From Dipteris shenzhenensis (Eukaryota; Polypodiophyta; Polypodiopsida; Gleicheniales), in assembly GCA_047967505.1 (NCBI GenBank), contig CM106538.1: a stretch of DNA of 64,000 bases; one strand, 5' to 3'. A program made the translations under genes and the position numbers. Below, one piece after another: positions 30,650 to 43,503 of the stretch; the first letter of the stretch is position 1; each line of letters opens with the position of its first letter. A model generated the notes under the pieces. It was not told where the DNA came from. It did no database searches and saw only the letters and a list, made by a program, of their open reading frames with translations.

Positions 30650-33600
30650 ATGTGCGCATTTGTTTTGCCTTCCAACATTTTGTTCAGTCCCAAAATTCTT
30701 GCTTTTAAGGAGAGCGTGATTATTATTGATCTATCAAAGCTCGGAGATGAATTTGGCATCACATAAGGCATTATTATAAATTTGGACCACACACAAGCTC
30801 ATAGCAGATCAGGATATGGACACGTAAGGAGTATTGAATGTTTTGGTCTCTGAAAAGGTATACATGACCATCATGACTCCAACGGGTGCCACATGAATTG
30901 CCAACCTAAACATCGATTAACAAATGGTGACGATGAAGAGCCTCTAGAGGTAGGGACTTGGGAGGGAAGATACTCAAAAGAAGTGTAGGAACTTACTAAC
31001 TAGACGCTAATAATGATTTCTAACTATTCCAAAAACTACTATGAGGAGGAGCATCAACTAAATTGCTGTGAGACTAGCCAGAGGCAGTTACTAAATACTA
31101 AATGAAGACTAGCTTCATACTTAATACTAACTAATAAACTTGTAACTTGTAACCTACTTACTAGTTACTACGTAGTAAACAAAGTTGTAAACTACTACCA
31201 CTAACTGGCTAGATGCTACTAAGTACTTCTATCTATTCTAAAAAAACCACCTCTAACTTGCAAACAATGTGTAACAATTACTAGTGATGTGAATTAGAGT
31301 ATACTAAATATTATTGGCTAGACTCTACTAATTACTACCAATGTGAACTAGACTCAAGATTTTTCATGAAGATCTTTTATGATCGTTAGTGGTTGACTGG
31401 CAATCAAAAGGACAACTTATGGTATAGCTGCTTCATGGTTCATAGCGATAGCTACCCCATGGACAGTCAATTGTGTTATTTCTTACTTTATCATGAGGAG
31501 TAAGCAATGCCCATCCCAATCATTCCAAAAGAAATACAATCATAAAAGAAAATGCAACACAATCTTCTAGAACAAATTGAATTCATTATGTGGCTCATAT
31601 TAAGCTGCTCTATCAAAGCCTCGTAGAGGTCACCACTATCTTTTCTTAGAAGTGAGCAATGAAGGGTTGTCAAATATCAATGCATGATGTAGAGGCTGCA
31701 TGAAAGGTGAAGACCAAGATTCAATGTATTTGGCTAGTCTCACAGATGCACAGAAGATACAATGACGTATGTGGTTGGTTCTATGAAGTTTGGCTTATAT
31801 GATCTTATACATTTTGGTCTTGATATAAAAGCACTAATTTTTCTCGCAAATACCAGAGCATAGAGTTGAGTGGAGGTTTTATGTTTGATAAATGTTAAAA
31901 AGGATTCTATGTGGGATTTAGCATCATAATGTGTTAGTGGTACTGTATTGATGTGTTTTAGCTAGACTGACTAGTATCTCTTTAAAGGCCTCAAAGGCCA
32001 ACAATTTTACCAGATGGTATTCAAGAGAGTTTAGGTTGAGTGGAGTTTTATGTTTTATGTTTTTGCAAAAGTGTATTGTTTGAAAGCATAGAGGTAGGTA
32101 AAAATGGTAGTTTCCATGGACCCTTTTGCAACTCGTCACAAAGGCTTGGCTTGATGTAAGAGATGCTATTGTAAAGATTGGGGTCTTTATTATAAGAGCA
32201 CCTCTTACAAGAGGCTAAATTGTGTTATGAATTGGAACAAGAGCTCATGGAAATTACCATTTCTATCAACCCCTCTCAAGCCTCTCTCTTTTCATTGAGT
32301 ACAATTTCACAAAAAGTACAAAAGCATTAATTTGGAAGAACTTCTAGTTTTGCAAGGTACTACTCAATATAGATGGCAAGATAAGTTTATCTTGGATTTG
32401 GTAGAGTTTGATAGAGGATTGACAAATGAAAACTTATCAATATTGAATTTGAATATCTCTCCATTGATGCTCTTAGAGGAGATACTAACAAACAAATTTG
32501 AACTATCATTGTATAAAAAATTAGAGAAAGATAAAATTTGTAAATGAAACAAACGGTCGCATAATAATAATGTTAGTTTGTATTATAGCATGTTCTAAAG
32601 AAATTTATCTTTTAGGGGTGCCTTGGATGGTATTTCATGTTGCCGTGCATTGGGATGTACTCATGAAACAATAATTTAAGAAAGAGAATATTATTCATGT
32701 TTACTATCTTTGTGTAGAAGAACAATGCATCTCTTAAATAATAATGACTATATGGGTTTCTAATTTATCTAACTTTATGTAAAAGTAATATCAATTGATC
32801 AACTATGGGGTATGTCTCTGCCTATAAATGTTGGAGGTGTGTCACTCACTTCATCATAATCATCCAAGAAAGGACATGATATCCCAAAATTATAGAATGT
32901 GTCGCTCGAACACTGCTCTTGCTCAAATGCAGTTGCTCGATGTTTTGACTTACCCCCAACAGATAAAAGGGTAGTCAAAGTTTTGACACCTTTTGTCTTT
33001 TGTTAGCCACCCTTGCTAGACCATTATTTGGGTTGGCCACATACCAGGTTGCACCATAGGTGATCATACCCTTATGCATCTAGACTTATCATGTAGTAAA
33101 AAAATGACATAAATGCTAAGATACATGACCTTTTTTTGCTAGCATCTGACCCTACAAGAGAGTATGAGAAGAAAAGGAAAACTGTTAAATGGGCCACAAA
33201 TTTTATTTTCCTACATTTTCCTACTGGAGAGGAGTTGGGCGTTAATTATCTACTCTCTTCTTAGAACTTGCTTTTGAAGGACCATGTTAAGTATAATTTG
33301 GCCATAGCCGCCACTAGTCTGGGAGATACTACTTCTATGTTGGTGTTTTCATATCGCAATAGATCCATGCCACCCATCTTCATGGATGAGAGCCATTATT
33401 TCTTTGATCTGCATCAAGGTTGAGTGAGCGACAACATGTGGACCCGTTACATGCCAGAGGCTCACCGTCCTCATGGACACTCTTCTTCCAGTTCATCACT
33501 TCAAGGTGCTAGCGGTACTCTAGAGCACTCTTGTGGATTCATTTCTATGGTTTTGAATTTATTGTGTGTGCTGGGAGGTCTAGTCATAGAGATGGTTGTG

Positions 33601-34370
33601 GCATAGGCCCTCTTATGAGGCCATGCCAGATCTTGCTACTTGTTTGATATGGATGCACTCATAGTTGATATGTATCCATCAAGATACCTTGTAGGGATGA
33701 CAAAGATGTTGGGGAGGATGATTATTTAGCAAATCCTACTTCAATTCCTTTGAAAACTAGTGATACACTTTACTTCCATTTTGTACTACTATGCACTTTG
33801 GCTGCATGCAAACTTTATTTTTGTTTCACTACATATGGTTCTTGCTTTTTTATCCCTAAACCCAGGCCTTTGGCTTTCTTTCTGATTGCGGATTAAGAGA
33901 ATGGTTAACTTAATAGAATTATTTCTTTGTCATTATATTCTTCACTTCCAAATTTGAATTTATTCATGTTTGATTTTTTTTCTTGTAGTGTTTCGCCTTT
34001 GTATGCTGAAGGAATGGCTAGGACCATGTTGATAGATAGTAAAACGATCAATAGAGCAAGGAACACTCACCTCTCCATAGTGTTTATGTGGATGATGAGT
34101 GAAAAGATAGTGATTGAGGGAGTTTATGGATGTTTGTATGTTTTGAAGTATATAGTGCATGGAATCTTATTCCCTATTCTCATATTGATTTTATTTTATT
34201 CATGTTGAGTATCTCCCTCTACATGGTGGATTTTAAGTGAATGGAAAAGAGAAATGATCATGTTATGTGATTTGAAGGCAATGCATTATATGTATGTAAT
34301 GCTCTTTCCATTACGGTAAAGGCTACTTTGAATTTTCCTAAGCAATTATCACTTTATTGCATCTACTTCG
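30650..34370. other. long stretch without recognisable gene
   Basis: AT-rich DNA with scattered short open frames, none longer than about 93 codons and none with a recognisable domain. 31020-31350 is rich in CTACTAA/ACTAGTTACTA variants. Small frames such as LDLVEFDRGLTNENLSILNL (about 32390) and GVYGCLYVLKYIVHGILFPI (34120) look incidental. I see no LTR, repeat array or RNA gene. Confidence 0.55.
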
Positions 34371-34377
34371 AAAATAC

Positions 34378-37300
34378 TTTTTTTTTTTGGGCAAAAAAGT
34401 TGTGTTATATTAGAGTATCATCATCATCAGCATAAATATTTACATGTTCTTTGGTAAAGAACAACCAGCCCCCAAGGGGAGAGTTTCATCCTCAAAACAT
34501 TTCTAAGAAATATTCCTGGAGTAAAAACAATAGCAGTAGCAGAATCAAAAGAGAGGGACATAGGAGTCATCTGTGTCATCTGTATTGTCATCATTGAAAT
34601 AGTCAGAGTAATTGAAGCTCTCTGATTCCTCAGAGGTGTCAGTGTCATCTGCCTAGCATCACAGGGTGAGTTTGGTTCCTTTTTAACTGTTGTGGAGGGT
34701 ACCTATTTAAGAAAATCAGTGATCTTAGCAGGGACTTTAAAAGGTGTGGAATTATCAATCCCAACACAGCTTTGAGTATGTTCTTGAAGGTCAACATTAT
34801 AGAGGGCAGCCTCTGCTTTGAAATTGCGCATCATTTCTATTATTTGCTTCTGGTCCTCTTTAGCTAGTTAACAAACAGTAGGTCAGCTTGCAATACAACT
34901 TGATTTAATGAAAGATTATTCTTGGTTACTCATGTGAGCCAAAGTGCATGTGCTCTGAGGGGTGACCATGTGTCCTACTTTGTCCTTGCAGAGTCTCCTA
35001 GTAAAATGGCGTTCCAATTTACTGGCTCCCCTGTGGACTATTTTCCAAACCTTTCTGGCCACAGGACAAGCAACAAAGAGATGGAAAATGTCTTCATTGG
35101 TAGAAGGGCAACAGTTCATGCATTTGCCACCATTACCCTTCTCAATCCTGAGTCCTCTGATATTGGTCCACACAACTTTATGCAATATGAGCCACATCAG
35201 GGCAGACATTTTGTCTAGGATTGCAGAAGACCAAATGGCACAGAACCTAAACTTCCATTTCTCTTTGGAGTCATGAAAATTCCACCTATCATTAAGAACC
35301 CTAGAGAGATCTCCCATGTCCCTACTTGGTGTGGGTATAGGGAAGAAAGAGGTGCTCTCCACCTAGCTGAACTCTCTGCTATAAACTAGGAAAGAACCAT
35401 CCTTCCATTGCTGACTGCCATTCCAAAGTTGTATTCTATCCTGAACAAGTGACTAGCTTTGATTATTTAGACTAAACTCTCTCCTAATCTCTACCCATGT
35501 TTTCCACCTTAGTTCAGCTCTGTTCCACAACTGTGCCCAACTTTGCAAACCCTTTTTAAAGAGAAGAGCAGCCTTAGTTATTTCTTCATCAAACAGCACA
35601 ACTTCTTTGAAAATAACAGAAATCCAAATGGAGTCCAAGGTCATAAAAGCTCCTTTACTTGAAAAGACAATTTGTCTTTTGATCCATTCAAAAGCTGTCC
35701 AAAGAGAGACCCAAAGCTGGCTACCTTTAGCTTTGCAGGGCTCTGGGTCACAGATAGCTGACAACATGGGGTAATTTTTCCACTTGAGGGCTCTGAGGGG
35801 TCTTAGGGAGCTAACATTCCTAAGGAGAAGTTGAGCCCAATCTTCAAGAGGGTGTAGGATTGCCTTTAATATCCAGGTCAAGGAGAGTTTCAGAGCATCC
35901 TGCTCTATATCAATAACCCCTAATCCCCCCTCCTGCTTGGGTTTGATACAGAAGTCCCATCTGACCTTGGGTATCTTACCTCCCCACAAAAAAGATCTGC
36001 AAATTTTTATGAACCTATTAATTCCAGCTTCGGAGGGGGACCATGTTGTGAGGTAGAAGATAACAATAGGGTATATGCACTAGTTAAGAACAGTTCTTCT
36101 TTTAGCTAGACTAGCCTGAAATCCTCTCCATTTCCCTATCTTGTTTTGGAATATGTTCAGGAACCGAATCCCATCTCTACTTGAGGGAAATATCAAAACC
36201 CATGGGGATACCTAGTAGCCTGAAGACTGAGCCATGCTTGATTCTCTGGCATCCCATCTCTTCCAAAACTTGATGTTCATCCCCTTTGAGGGTTGCATAT
36301 CTAGTTTTGGAGTGGTCCGATTTTGGACCCAGAGGCTTTGCAAAATATCTCTAAAGACTCCATGGCCACCTTGATATCTTGTGACTCATTCCTAAGGGTT
36401 AAGTTTGTATCATTAGCAAACTGCTATCATATAAGTTGCTTGCTTGAAGGTAGCTCAATACCTTTCAACTTGCCTTCTTGACTTTGTTGCTAAAGAAGCC
36501 ACCCCAAGGAGTCTGCAGCAATTGCAAAGAGTAGAGGAGCAATAGGGCACCCCTGTCTTATAGATGTTTTAAGTTCAAAGGGTCGGCTTATGGCCCCATT
36601 AACACATATCTTGGCTGTAGCATTAGTGAGGAGGAGTTTGATAAAAGAGATGAAGAGGGGGCCAAGACCCATGTCAGCCAGAGTTTGGATGATGAAGTCT
36701 CATTCAAGTCTATCATATGCCTTGTCAAAGTCAACCTTCAAAAAGCATATGTCCTATTTTGTTTCTCTGGCATACTCACAACCCTCCCAGATGTTGATGC
36801 TAGCTTCTAGTAGATGTCTGCCCTTTATGAAGCCTTTTTGCTCTGGTAGGATCCACTTGGCCATTTTGTTTTTTACCCTCAGAGCCAGAGCTTTAGCAAA
36901 GATTTTATAACTATAGTTGAGCATAGTGAGAGGTCTCCAGTTCCTTAGGTCAGACTTATCTCCTTCCATAGGAATAATTTTAATAACACCACCATTTATG
37001 TGAGTAGGCAAAGTCCCATTTTTAACACTTTCCTGCCATAAGAGAAGGAGGTATGGGCCAACACTGGACTAGAATTTTTTGTAGAATTCAATTGGTAGAT
37101 CATCCTCTCCTGGTGTTTTACCATCAGCCACCATCACCTTGACAGCTTCAAAAAGTTCATCTATAGTCAGAGGTTTCTCCAGGTACTTATTGTCAAAGCT
37201 GAGAACAGTGTTTTTTCTAGCTTCCTTGCAAAGCTCCCTGGCTTTGATTACTTCATTGTCTACTTGAATGGTGGAGGACAGTGAATTCTAAAAGTGAAGC

Positions 37301-39070
37301 TGAATGAGGTCAATGTTCTCCTCATTAGATAGAGCCAAAGAGTTGTCAGTTTTTCTAAGAAGGAGGACCTCTTCACTGGACCTTTTCCTTCTAATAATTT
37401 TGAAATACTCCTTCATAGGTCTATCAGCTTTACCAGCCCACCAATCTTTGAAGTATATTTTGGAGTCATTCAGAAGAATCTGCTCTTGAATCCTAAATTC
37501 ATTTCTTTTGAGAACCAAGTCAGCTTGTGCCTATGGGTTCCCCTGCCTAGCTAGGGTCTCCAACAAAGCAATCATGCTCTGAATGCTGTCCATTCTCTTG
37601 GCCCTAATTTTAGCTCTATCCTTTCTGTCATTGGAACTTTCCACCATGTTAAAGTCACCAACCACAAAACATTTATTTTTTGCCAAAAGAAGTGATTCCC
37701 AGCTCACCATTCTTTCATGTATACTGTTAGGAGCATATAAGGAGACCATTGTGAAAGACTGCCCATGTATAATGCATTTAACCATAATCCATCTATTCTG
37801 AGTGTCCACTTCCACATCCAGTATACCTGAGCATAGCTAGAGAGTATTCCAATTGCTACCCCACCCTTGCCCACCTCATGGTCGTGAAGAACAATTTCCT
37901 TCTCTTGTCAATAGCAGTAAGTCTCTTCTCCAAAGAGGGTCTAGGAACTTTCTTGCAAAGTAAGGAAAGTAGGGGAAAGAGTATTAGTTCTTCTCAACCC
38001 CAATAAGCTAACTCTTCTCCTCTGCTAGGGTCAGTAAGCCCTGTGACATTAAGGGAGAGGATGGCTATTGGTTTACTTGACATTTTTCTTAGTTCCCTTT
38101 CTAGCCTTGGGATTGGGGCTGTTTATCTGAGGGGAGGCATTTTTTCCTTGAGAGAGTTTTCTCTTGCTTTGTACCTAGGTAAAGGCCTTACCTTGGTCAA
38201 TAGCATCCTTTTCAACCCCCATGTCTTGATTACCTTCCTTCCTCACTAATTTTTGAAGAGGCCATCTCATCCTCTCTGTTTATGTCCTCTTCAAAATCTT
38301 TTGAGCAGCCTAGCTCTATTTCAGAATCAAGATCCAAGTTTTAATTTTTCTTTATCCACTCCTCTGTTTCACTCTTTGTTAGGGTGTCAAAGGCATTGTT
38401 AAGAACTATATTGTCTTCAAGCTTCCCTTTGCCTTTGTCCAGTGAGAGTAAGGGTTTGGCAAGGTTTTCCTTCTAGAGAAGGATTTTTTCAAACGAAACT
38501 GCCTTGGGGATCCATTTTTCAGTTTGTTTACTACTGGTAGGTGCAAGATCCTTGGGATTAGCTTTGGCTCTCCTCTGTGGGCAGTTTTTAACTGCATGGC
38601 TAGAGAGTCCACACAAGAAGCAAGAGTTTGGAAGATTTTTATAGAGAAGGGGTTGTTCCCTGTACACACTACCATTCATGTTCACCATTACCAATGTGTT
38701 GGGAAGGTCCTCAGCAATATCCATTTTGATACAGACCTGAGGGTTAGCTCGGGGATTAATGAAGTTTTCCTTCTCAACTCCAACTACCTCACCCAATCCA
38801 CTACACAAGGAAGCTAATTAGTTGCAAAGGGAGAGGGGCAAATCTGGGAGCTCAACCCAAATGGGGGTAATGGTGGATCTAGGGAGATCAGGGTTGAAGT
38901 TCTGATTCCACTTCTCTAAGTAGAGAGGTTGGTGTTTGACAGTCCAGAGGGTATAGTTGAGAGCCTTGGAGGCCATGCTAGGAGACTCAAACAGGAAGAC
39001 AAAGAAACCCTTCCTTAGATTTATTCTCTCTATGAGGACGTAGAGATCAATGGCTACATAACTTTATGGG
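34378..39070 (-). mobile_element. L1-type LINE (non-LTR retrotransposon), degenerate
   Basis: On the minus strand the order is that of plant L1 elements. ORF1 has a DUF4283-like region (SKALNYTLWTVKHQPLYLEK, about 38980-38920) and a CCHC knuckle CFLCGLSSHAVKNC (about 38620-38580). ORF2 has an endonuclease (VSLYAPNSIHER, CFVVGDFNMVESS, 37750-37640), reverse transcriptase (LRNWRPLTMLNYSYKIFAKA, PEQKGFIKGRHLL, 36950-36800; IRQGCPIAPLLF at about 36550), a post-RT segment (KVRWDFCIKPKQEGGLGVID, 35970-35910) and a zf-RVT block (KMSALMWLILHKVVWTNIRG, 35230-35170). The catalytic box reads FAND rather than FADD at 36407-36423. The 3' end is marked by an A-run, seen as T11 at 34378-34388. Multiple stops show it is inactive. 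Target duplication not found. Confidence 0.9.
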
Positions 39071-39074
39071 GAGA

Positions 39075-41090
39075 ATGGCATTAGTGACATTCTCCACAAC
39101 CTCATAGGGGGAGTGCCACTACTGCCATTTTGATAACCTCATAGGGTTATGCAAAATGGCATCAATGCTATTCTCTCTATGAGGTGATAGGGATGAAACT
39201 AGTGTCATTCTCTCTATGTGGTGATAGAGAATGGAAGCATTGCCATTCTCTAACACCTAATCTACAGAATGGCTAGTGTCATTCTCCACATCATCATAGG
39301 AAGAATACCACTATTGCCATTCTCATAACCTCACAAGGTTATGGAGAATGGCCCTACTACCATTCTATGGAGAATTGCACTAGAGCCAGTCCCTCTATAT
39401 AGTGGTAGATAATGGCACTAGTGCCATTCTCTATAGCCTCATAGGGAGAATGTGACTAATCCCATTGTCATAAACCTCATAGGCAAAATGCCACTATTTT
39501 CATTCTTACAGTCTCATAAGGTTTTGGAGAATGAAACTAGTGCTATTTTGTATGTGGTGATATTAGTTCCATTCTCCATGACCTCATATGGAGAATAATT
39601 TATGTTCACTCATGAGGTGATAGAGGATTGAACTCTTTCCATTCTCCATAATCTCATAGGGATAATGGCACTTGTTTGAATCTCTAGAACCTCATAGGGA
39701 GAATGATACCTATTTTATTTTTGTGTGCTTTCATACTACTGCTATATTAAACATATTTAAAATGTAGAGTAATAACTACTCTACCTATTTTATTTTTGTG
39801 TTCTTTGGAAAGAGTGCCATTCTCTCTATGACATGATAGGGAATGACACTGAAACCATTTTCTCTATAAGATGATAAATAATGGGGCTCTTAGCATTTTC
39901 CATCTCCTTAAGAGAATGACACTAGTGCCATTCTCCACATCCTCATAAGGAGAATGCCACTACTACCATTCTCATAGGGTTTTGCAAAATGGCGCTAGTG
40001 CCATTCTCCATCATCTCATAGGGAGAATTAAACTAGTGCCATTCTCCCACTGTATTAAAGATATTTGGAATTTAGCATGTGTTTAAGTACTTCATACACA
40101 TCCCTTTGGGATATGAAGAATGGCCATTTTCTATGTGAGGTTGTAAAGAATGGAACTATTGCCATTCTCCAAACCTCATAGGGGGAAAGGCACTAGTTCA
40201 ATTCCCAACAAACTCATAGTAGGGAGAAAGAAACTATTCATATCGAAAAGGGATCTATATTTTATGCTATCTATTTTTTGGTCTTTTATTGCCTTTGTAT
40301 GTCATGGCTAGTGTCAACTTTTTTAAGGAGCTTTATAATATATTGTTAAAACTACTCTTTAAAAGGTGTGTTTAAGTGCTTCATAGAGGTCCCTTATATT
40401 AAGAAGAATGACACTAGGGTGATCATCTATCACCTCATAGAATGCCCATACTACCATTCTCATAACCTCATAAGCATATGGAGAATTGAGTAGTGCAGTT
40501 CTCTTTATGAAGTGATAGAAAATGGAATTACTACCATTCTCCACAACCTCATATATAAGGTGAATGACACTAGTTCCATGACCCATAAACTTATAAGGAC
40601 AATGACAGTATTGCCATTCTCCACAACCTCCTATGAACTTTCTTTTGTGGTCCTTCTTGATTTTGTGTGGTTTGGTGCTCTATATCTAATTTTTTAACTT
40701 GACATTGGGACCTTCTCAATGTTCATTTTCTTACCTCGTATTTTTGAATCTTTGATCTTGTAATTGGGAAATCATAAATGTTCATTTTCTTATGTTGTAT
40801 ACTTTGTGAACATTTCTTGCCTTTGTGTGTCATGGCTAGTGCCAACTATTTTGAAGGAGATTTGCAATGTATTATGTGAACTAGCCTTCCAAAGAGTGTG
40901 TTTAAGTGCTTCATGAGGGCCCCTTGTATATGGACAATGACACAAGCTCCATTCCCTCTATGAGGTGATAGGGAATGGCACTTCTTCCATTCTCCATAAC
41001 CTCAAAGGGAGAATGGCACTAGTGCTATTCCCCACAACCTTAGAGGGAGAATGTCGGTAGTGCCATTCTCGCCTCTATATCTTTTCTTTT
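39075..41090. repeat. palindromic satellite (AGAATGGCACTAGTGCCATTCT)
   Basis: About 2 kb of ~40-base units alternating a near-perfect palindrome, AGAATGGCACTAGTGCCATT plus CT, with an ACCTCATAGGG linker that is itself partly self-complementary (CCTCATAGGGAGAATG / CATTCTCTCTATGAGG). Longer units also recur: the phrase TGTTTAAGTGCTTCAT appears at about 40368 and 40900 (a variant at 40080), with similar DNA (CATGGCTAGTG..CAACT) 70 bases upstream of the two main copies, giving a period near 530. No gene. Confidence 0.9.
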
Positions 41091-41587
41091 ATGTTAGAGA
41101 TGGAATTCCTATCATGCAATGTACGATGAATCCCACAATGAAGACATGGAAACCATAAGAAGAAACATGACTATGGAAGCAAGATCTTGATTGTCATCCT
41201 ATGTTAATAGAAGGAGATCTACTTGCAATGCCACTTTTTGAGACTCTCAAGGATCAAAATATCATCATGGATAGTTTTAAAAAGTACCTTGGTTTTTGTA
41301 AAGGCTCTATAGAAAACAAAAATGTCAACCCATCCTTCAAAACTTCATTTCTCATACTATTGCATATTAGGACATTTCCTCTCTTTTTAGTAGAGGATAT
41401 CTTTATGTTTGAAGGTTCTTGGGCTATGTCTAAGAAACCTCCTTCTTAAATTGCCCCTTCCTTTTTAAATTGGGAAATTTATTAAATCTCTGAACAAAGT
41501 CAGTTTGTTCGAAAGTTCCAACTCTAGATTTCCTCGGTGTATGATATATTTGAGTATTTTTTATGGCCTCTTCAAGGATTTTGGGAG

Positions 41588-41755
41588 AATTTCTTCTCAC
41601 CTCAATCTTATGTTTGTCTTTCAAACTCATCGACCCCCTTTAATTTAAGGATTGCATCCTTATAATTGATTTCTTCTCACCTCAATATTATGTTTGTCTT
41701 TCAAACTCATTGACCCCCTTTGATTTAAGGAATGCATCCCTATAAGTGATTATGC
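41588..41755. repeat. 80-bp tandem duplication
   Basis: TTTCTTCTCACCTCAATCTT at 41589 and TTTCTTCTCACCTCAATATT at 41669 start two units that stay similar to about 41750. Confidence 0.9.
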
Positions 41756-41759
41756 ATTG

Positions 41760-43503
41760 GACTAAAGTATTTTAACCTTTTTTACAATTATCAAAGCTTA
41801 CCATGCCCTTTTTAATTCAATTTCAAGTAAACAATCTTTTTTTAAAAATTGTTCAAACTCATTCCAAGGCTTCAGAATCTTATCAGTTTCTCTAAGGCTC
41901 ATCCACCATTTATACTCTTTATTTCCAAGGAAAATACTTGCTTCCATGACTCGATTTTTAGGAGAGGTATTCTTGAGTCAATAGGAGTCTTGCCAATTTT
42001 GCAAGAACATGTTTATAGCATCCTTGTTTCTTTCTTTTGCTTCCACATTATTGGTGGCTGTAAGTCTTTTCTCTAAGGCAAGATATAGACACCTCAAATT
42101 GACATGGAGGAAATGTACTTGATTCAAATGGTAGATTTAGCAACAACACAAAATTGAGGATAGTTTTTGGCCCAAAACAAATTGGATGGATGATGATGTG
42201 GAAGACCCAAATGGTGCAACAGTGGAAGATGACGACAATGAACACTATTGTGGACAGCCAAAGGGATCCCAAAAGTTTCTTTCAAGCCTCACATGGATGT
42301 ACATAAAGACCAATGTGTACTAGTGCAGCCACTTGAGAAGACCTATCCAATTTAGTTATGTTCTGCACTTTCTAATCTTAATCCAAACAAAGCTTCATCA
42401 AACTATATGAAGGTATTAGTCCAATATTGGGCTTCAATGGTCAAGAGTAATACTTCTATGGTATAAAAAATAAAAAATACAAGGATTGTTGTACAAAACA
42501 ATGGAGAAGCAACCCCTATGATCCAAAGAATGTTTGGGAGCAAATATCAATCAAGTATGGAGTTAAAAGCCAATAATGACATTCAAATTTGTTAAAGGCC
42601 ATGAAAACTCCTGCAAAAGTAGCGTAAAGAGCACAAGAAAACTTGGCATTAGGGGTTATAACAACAATGAAGACTTAATTGATGAGGAGAAGTCTTGTAA
42701 TATTTCCTCTATAACCTCTTCCCAACCTTCTTCCAAAGTAGGGTTATATTCAAAATGTAAAAACGTATACTAAATGTGTTTTCAGATGCCATCACCATTC
42801 GAAATCATGATTTTGGATTTGATACTTAAAAATTTGAAGGAGTTACTTTGATGTTCTAAAGTTTATATAGAATGTACTATGTGATTGATAGAGCGCAATC
42901 CAAGGTGCTTGTATTCTTGCAGAAGAGTGAGGAGATGAGGAGAGAAGGCAAGGAAAAGAGAAGTGAAGAGAAGCAAAGATGTCTAGAATGAACAAAAGTC
43001 AAAGAAAAGAGGCACCCAAGAATGTAATAGTTAAAGTCACGAGAAATTCTGTGACACAAAAAATAACAAATGCAGCAAAAGAAGGCTCTCAAGGTCATTG
43101 AGGTCGACTATATAGAGGGATGGGAGGGATATATCAAGACACGCTACAGCCTGCAGCACATGGAGACACATGGCTATCAACAGCAATTCTATTCCACTCC
43201 CGTTTCCAATCTCACATCACAGTCATACGTGTGGATGAGCATGCCCAATACATATCCATTGGATTCACCAGCGACGGATGTATACCCATTGCAGCATGCT
43301 AATTTCACTCACAAATATTTGATTCTTCCAAGGCTTCAAAGGGAAGGGATTGTATCACCATTCATGACACTAAGGATATCCCGAGATATGCACAAGAAGA
43401 GAGGTCCTACTTGGGAACTTACATCAGGATGAGGAATACACAAGGAAGAGATCAGATCAGATCACAGATTTTCAGCATGACACCATTTTACTAACGTTGC
43501 CCT
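41760..43503. other. unassigned DNA, with one small plus-strand frame
   Basis: Mostly AT-rich DNA without recognisable genes. A 120-codon open frame at 43070-43432 (containing YIEGWEGYIKTRYSLQHMET and RLQREGIVSPFM) lies just downstream of the PPR gene end and on the opposite strand. It has no domain I recognise and may be incidental. 42180-42260 gives an acidic DDDVEDPNGATVEDDDNEHY run, also unrecognised. The 3' untranslated region of the PPR gene probably covers part of 43200-43503. Confidence 0.45.

Noticed and set aside
34378-39070. Functional LINE proteins
   Set aside because: Frames are broken many times and the reverse transcriptase box is mutated.
39075-41090. CRISPR-like array of regularly spaced palindromes
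   Set aside because: The window is eukaryotic, units vary in length, there are no unique spacers, and no cas genes exist. It is a satellite.
43070-43432. A 120-codon plus-strand gene downstream of the PPR gene
   Set aside because: No recognised domain and no supporting signals. It is mentioned only within the unassigned stretch.
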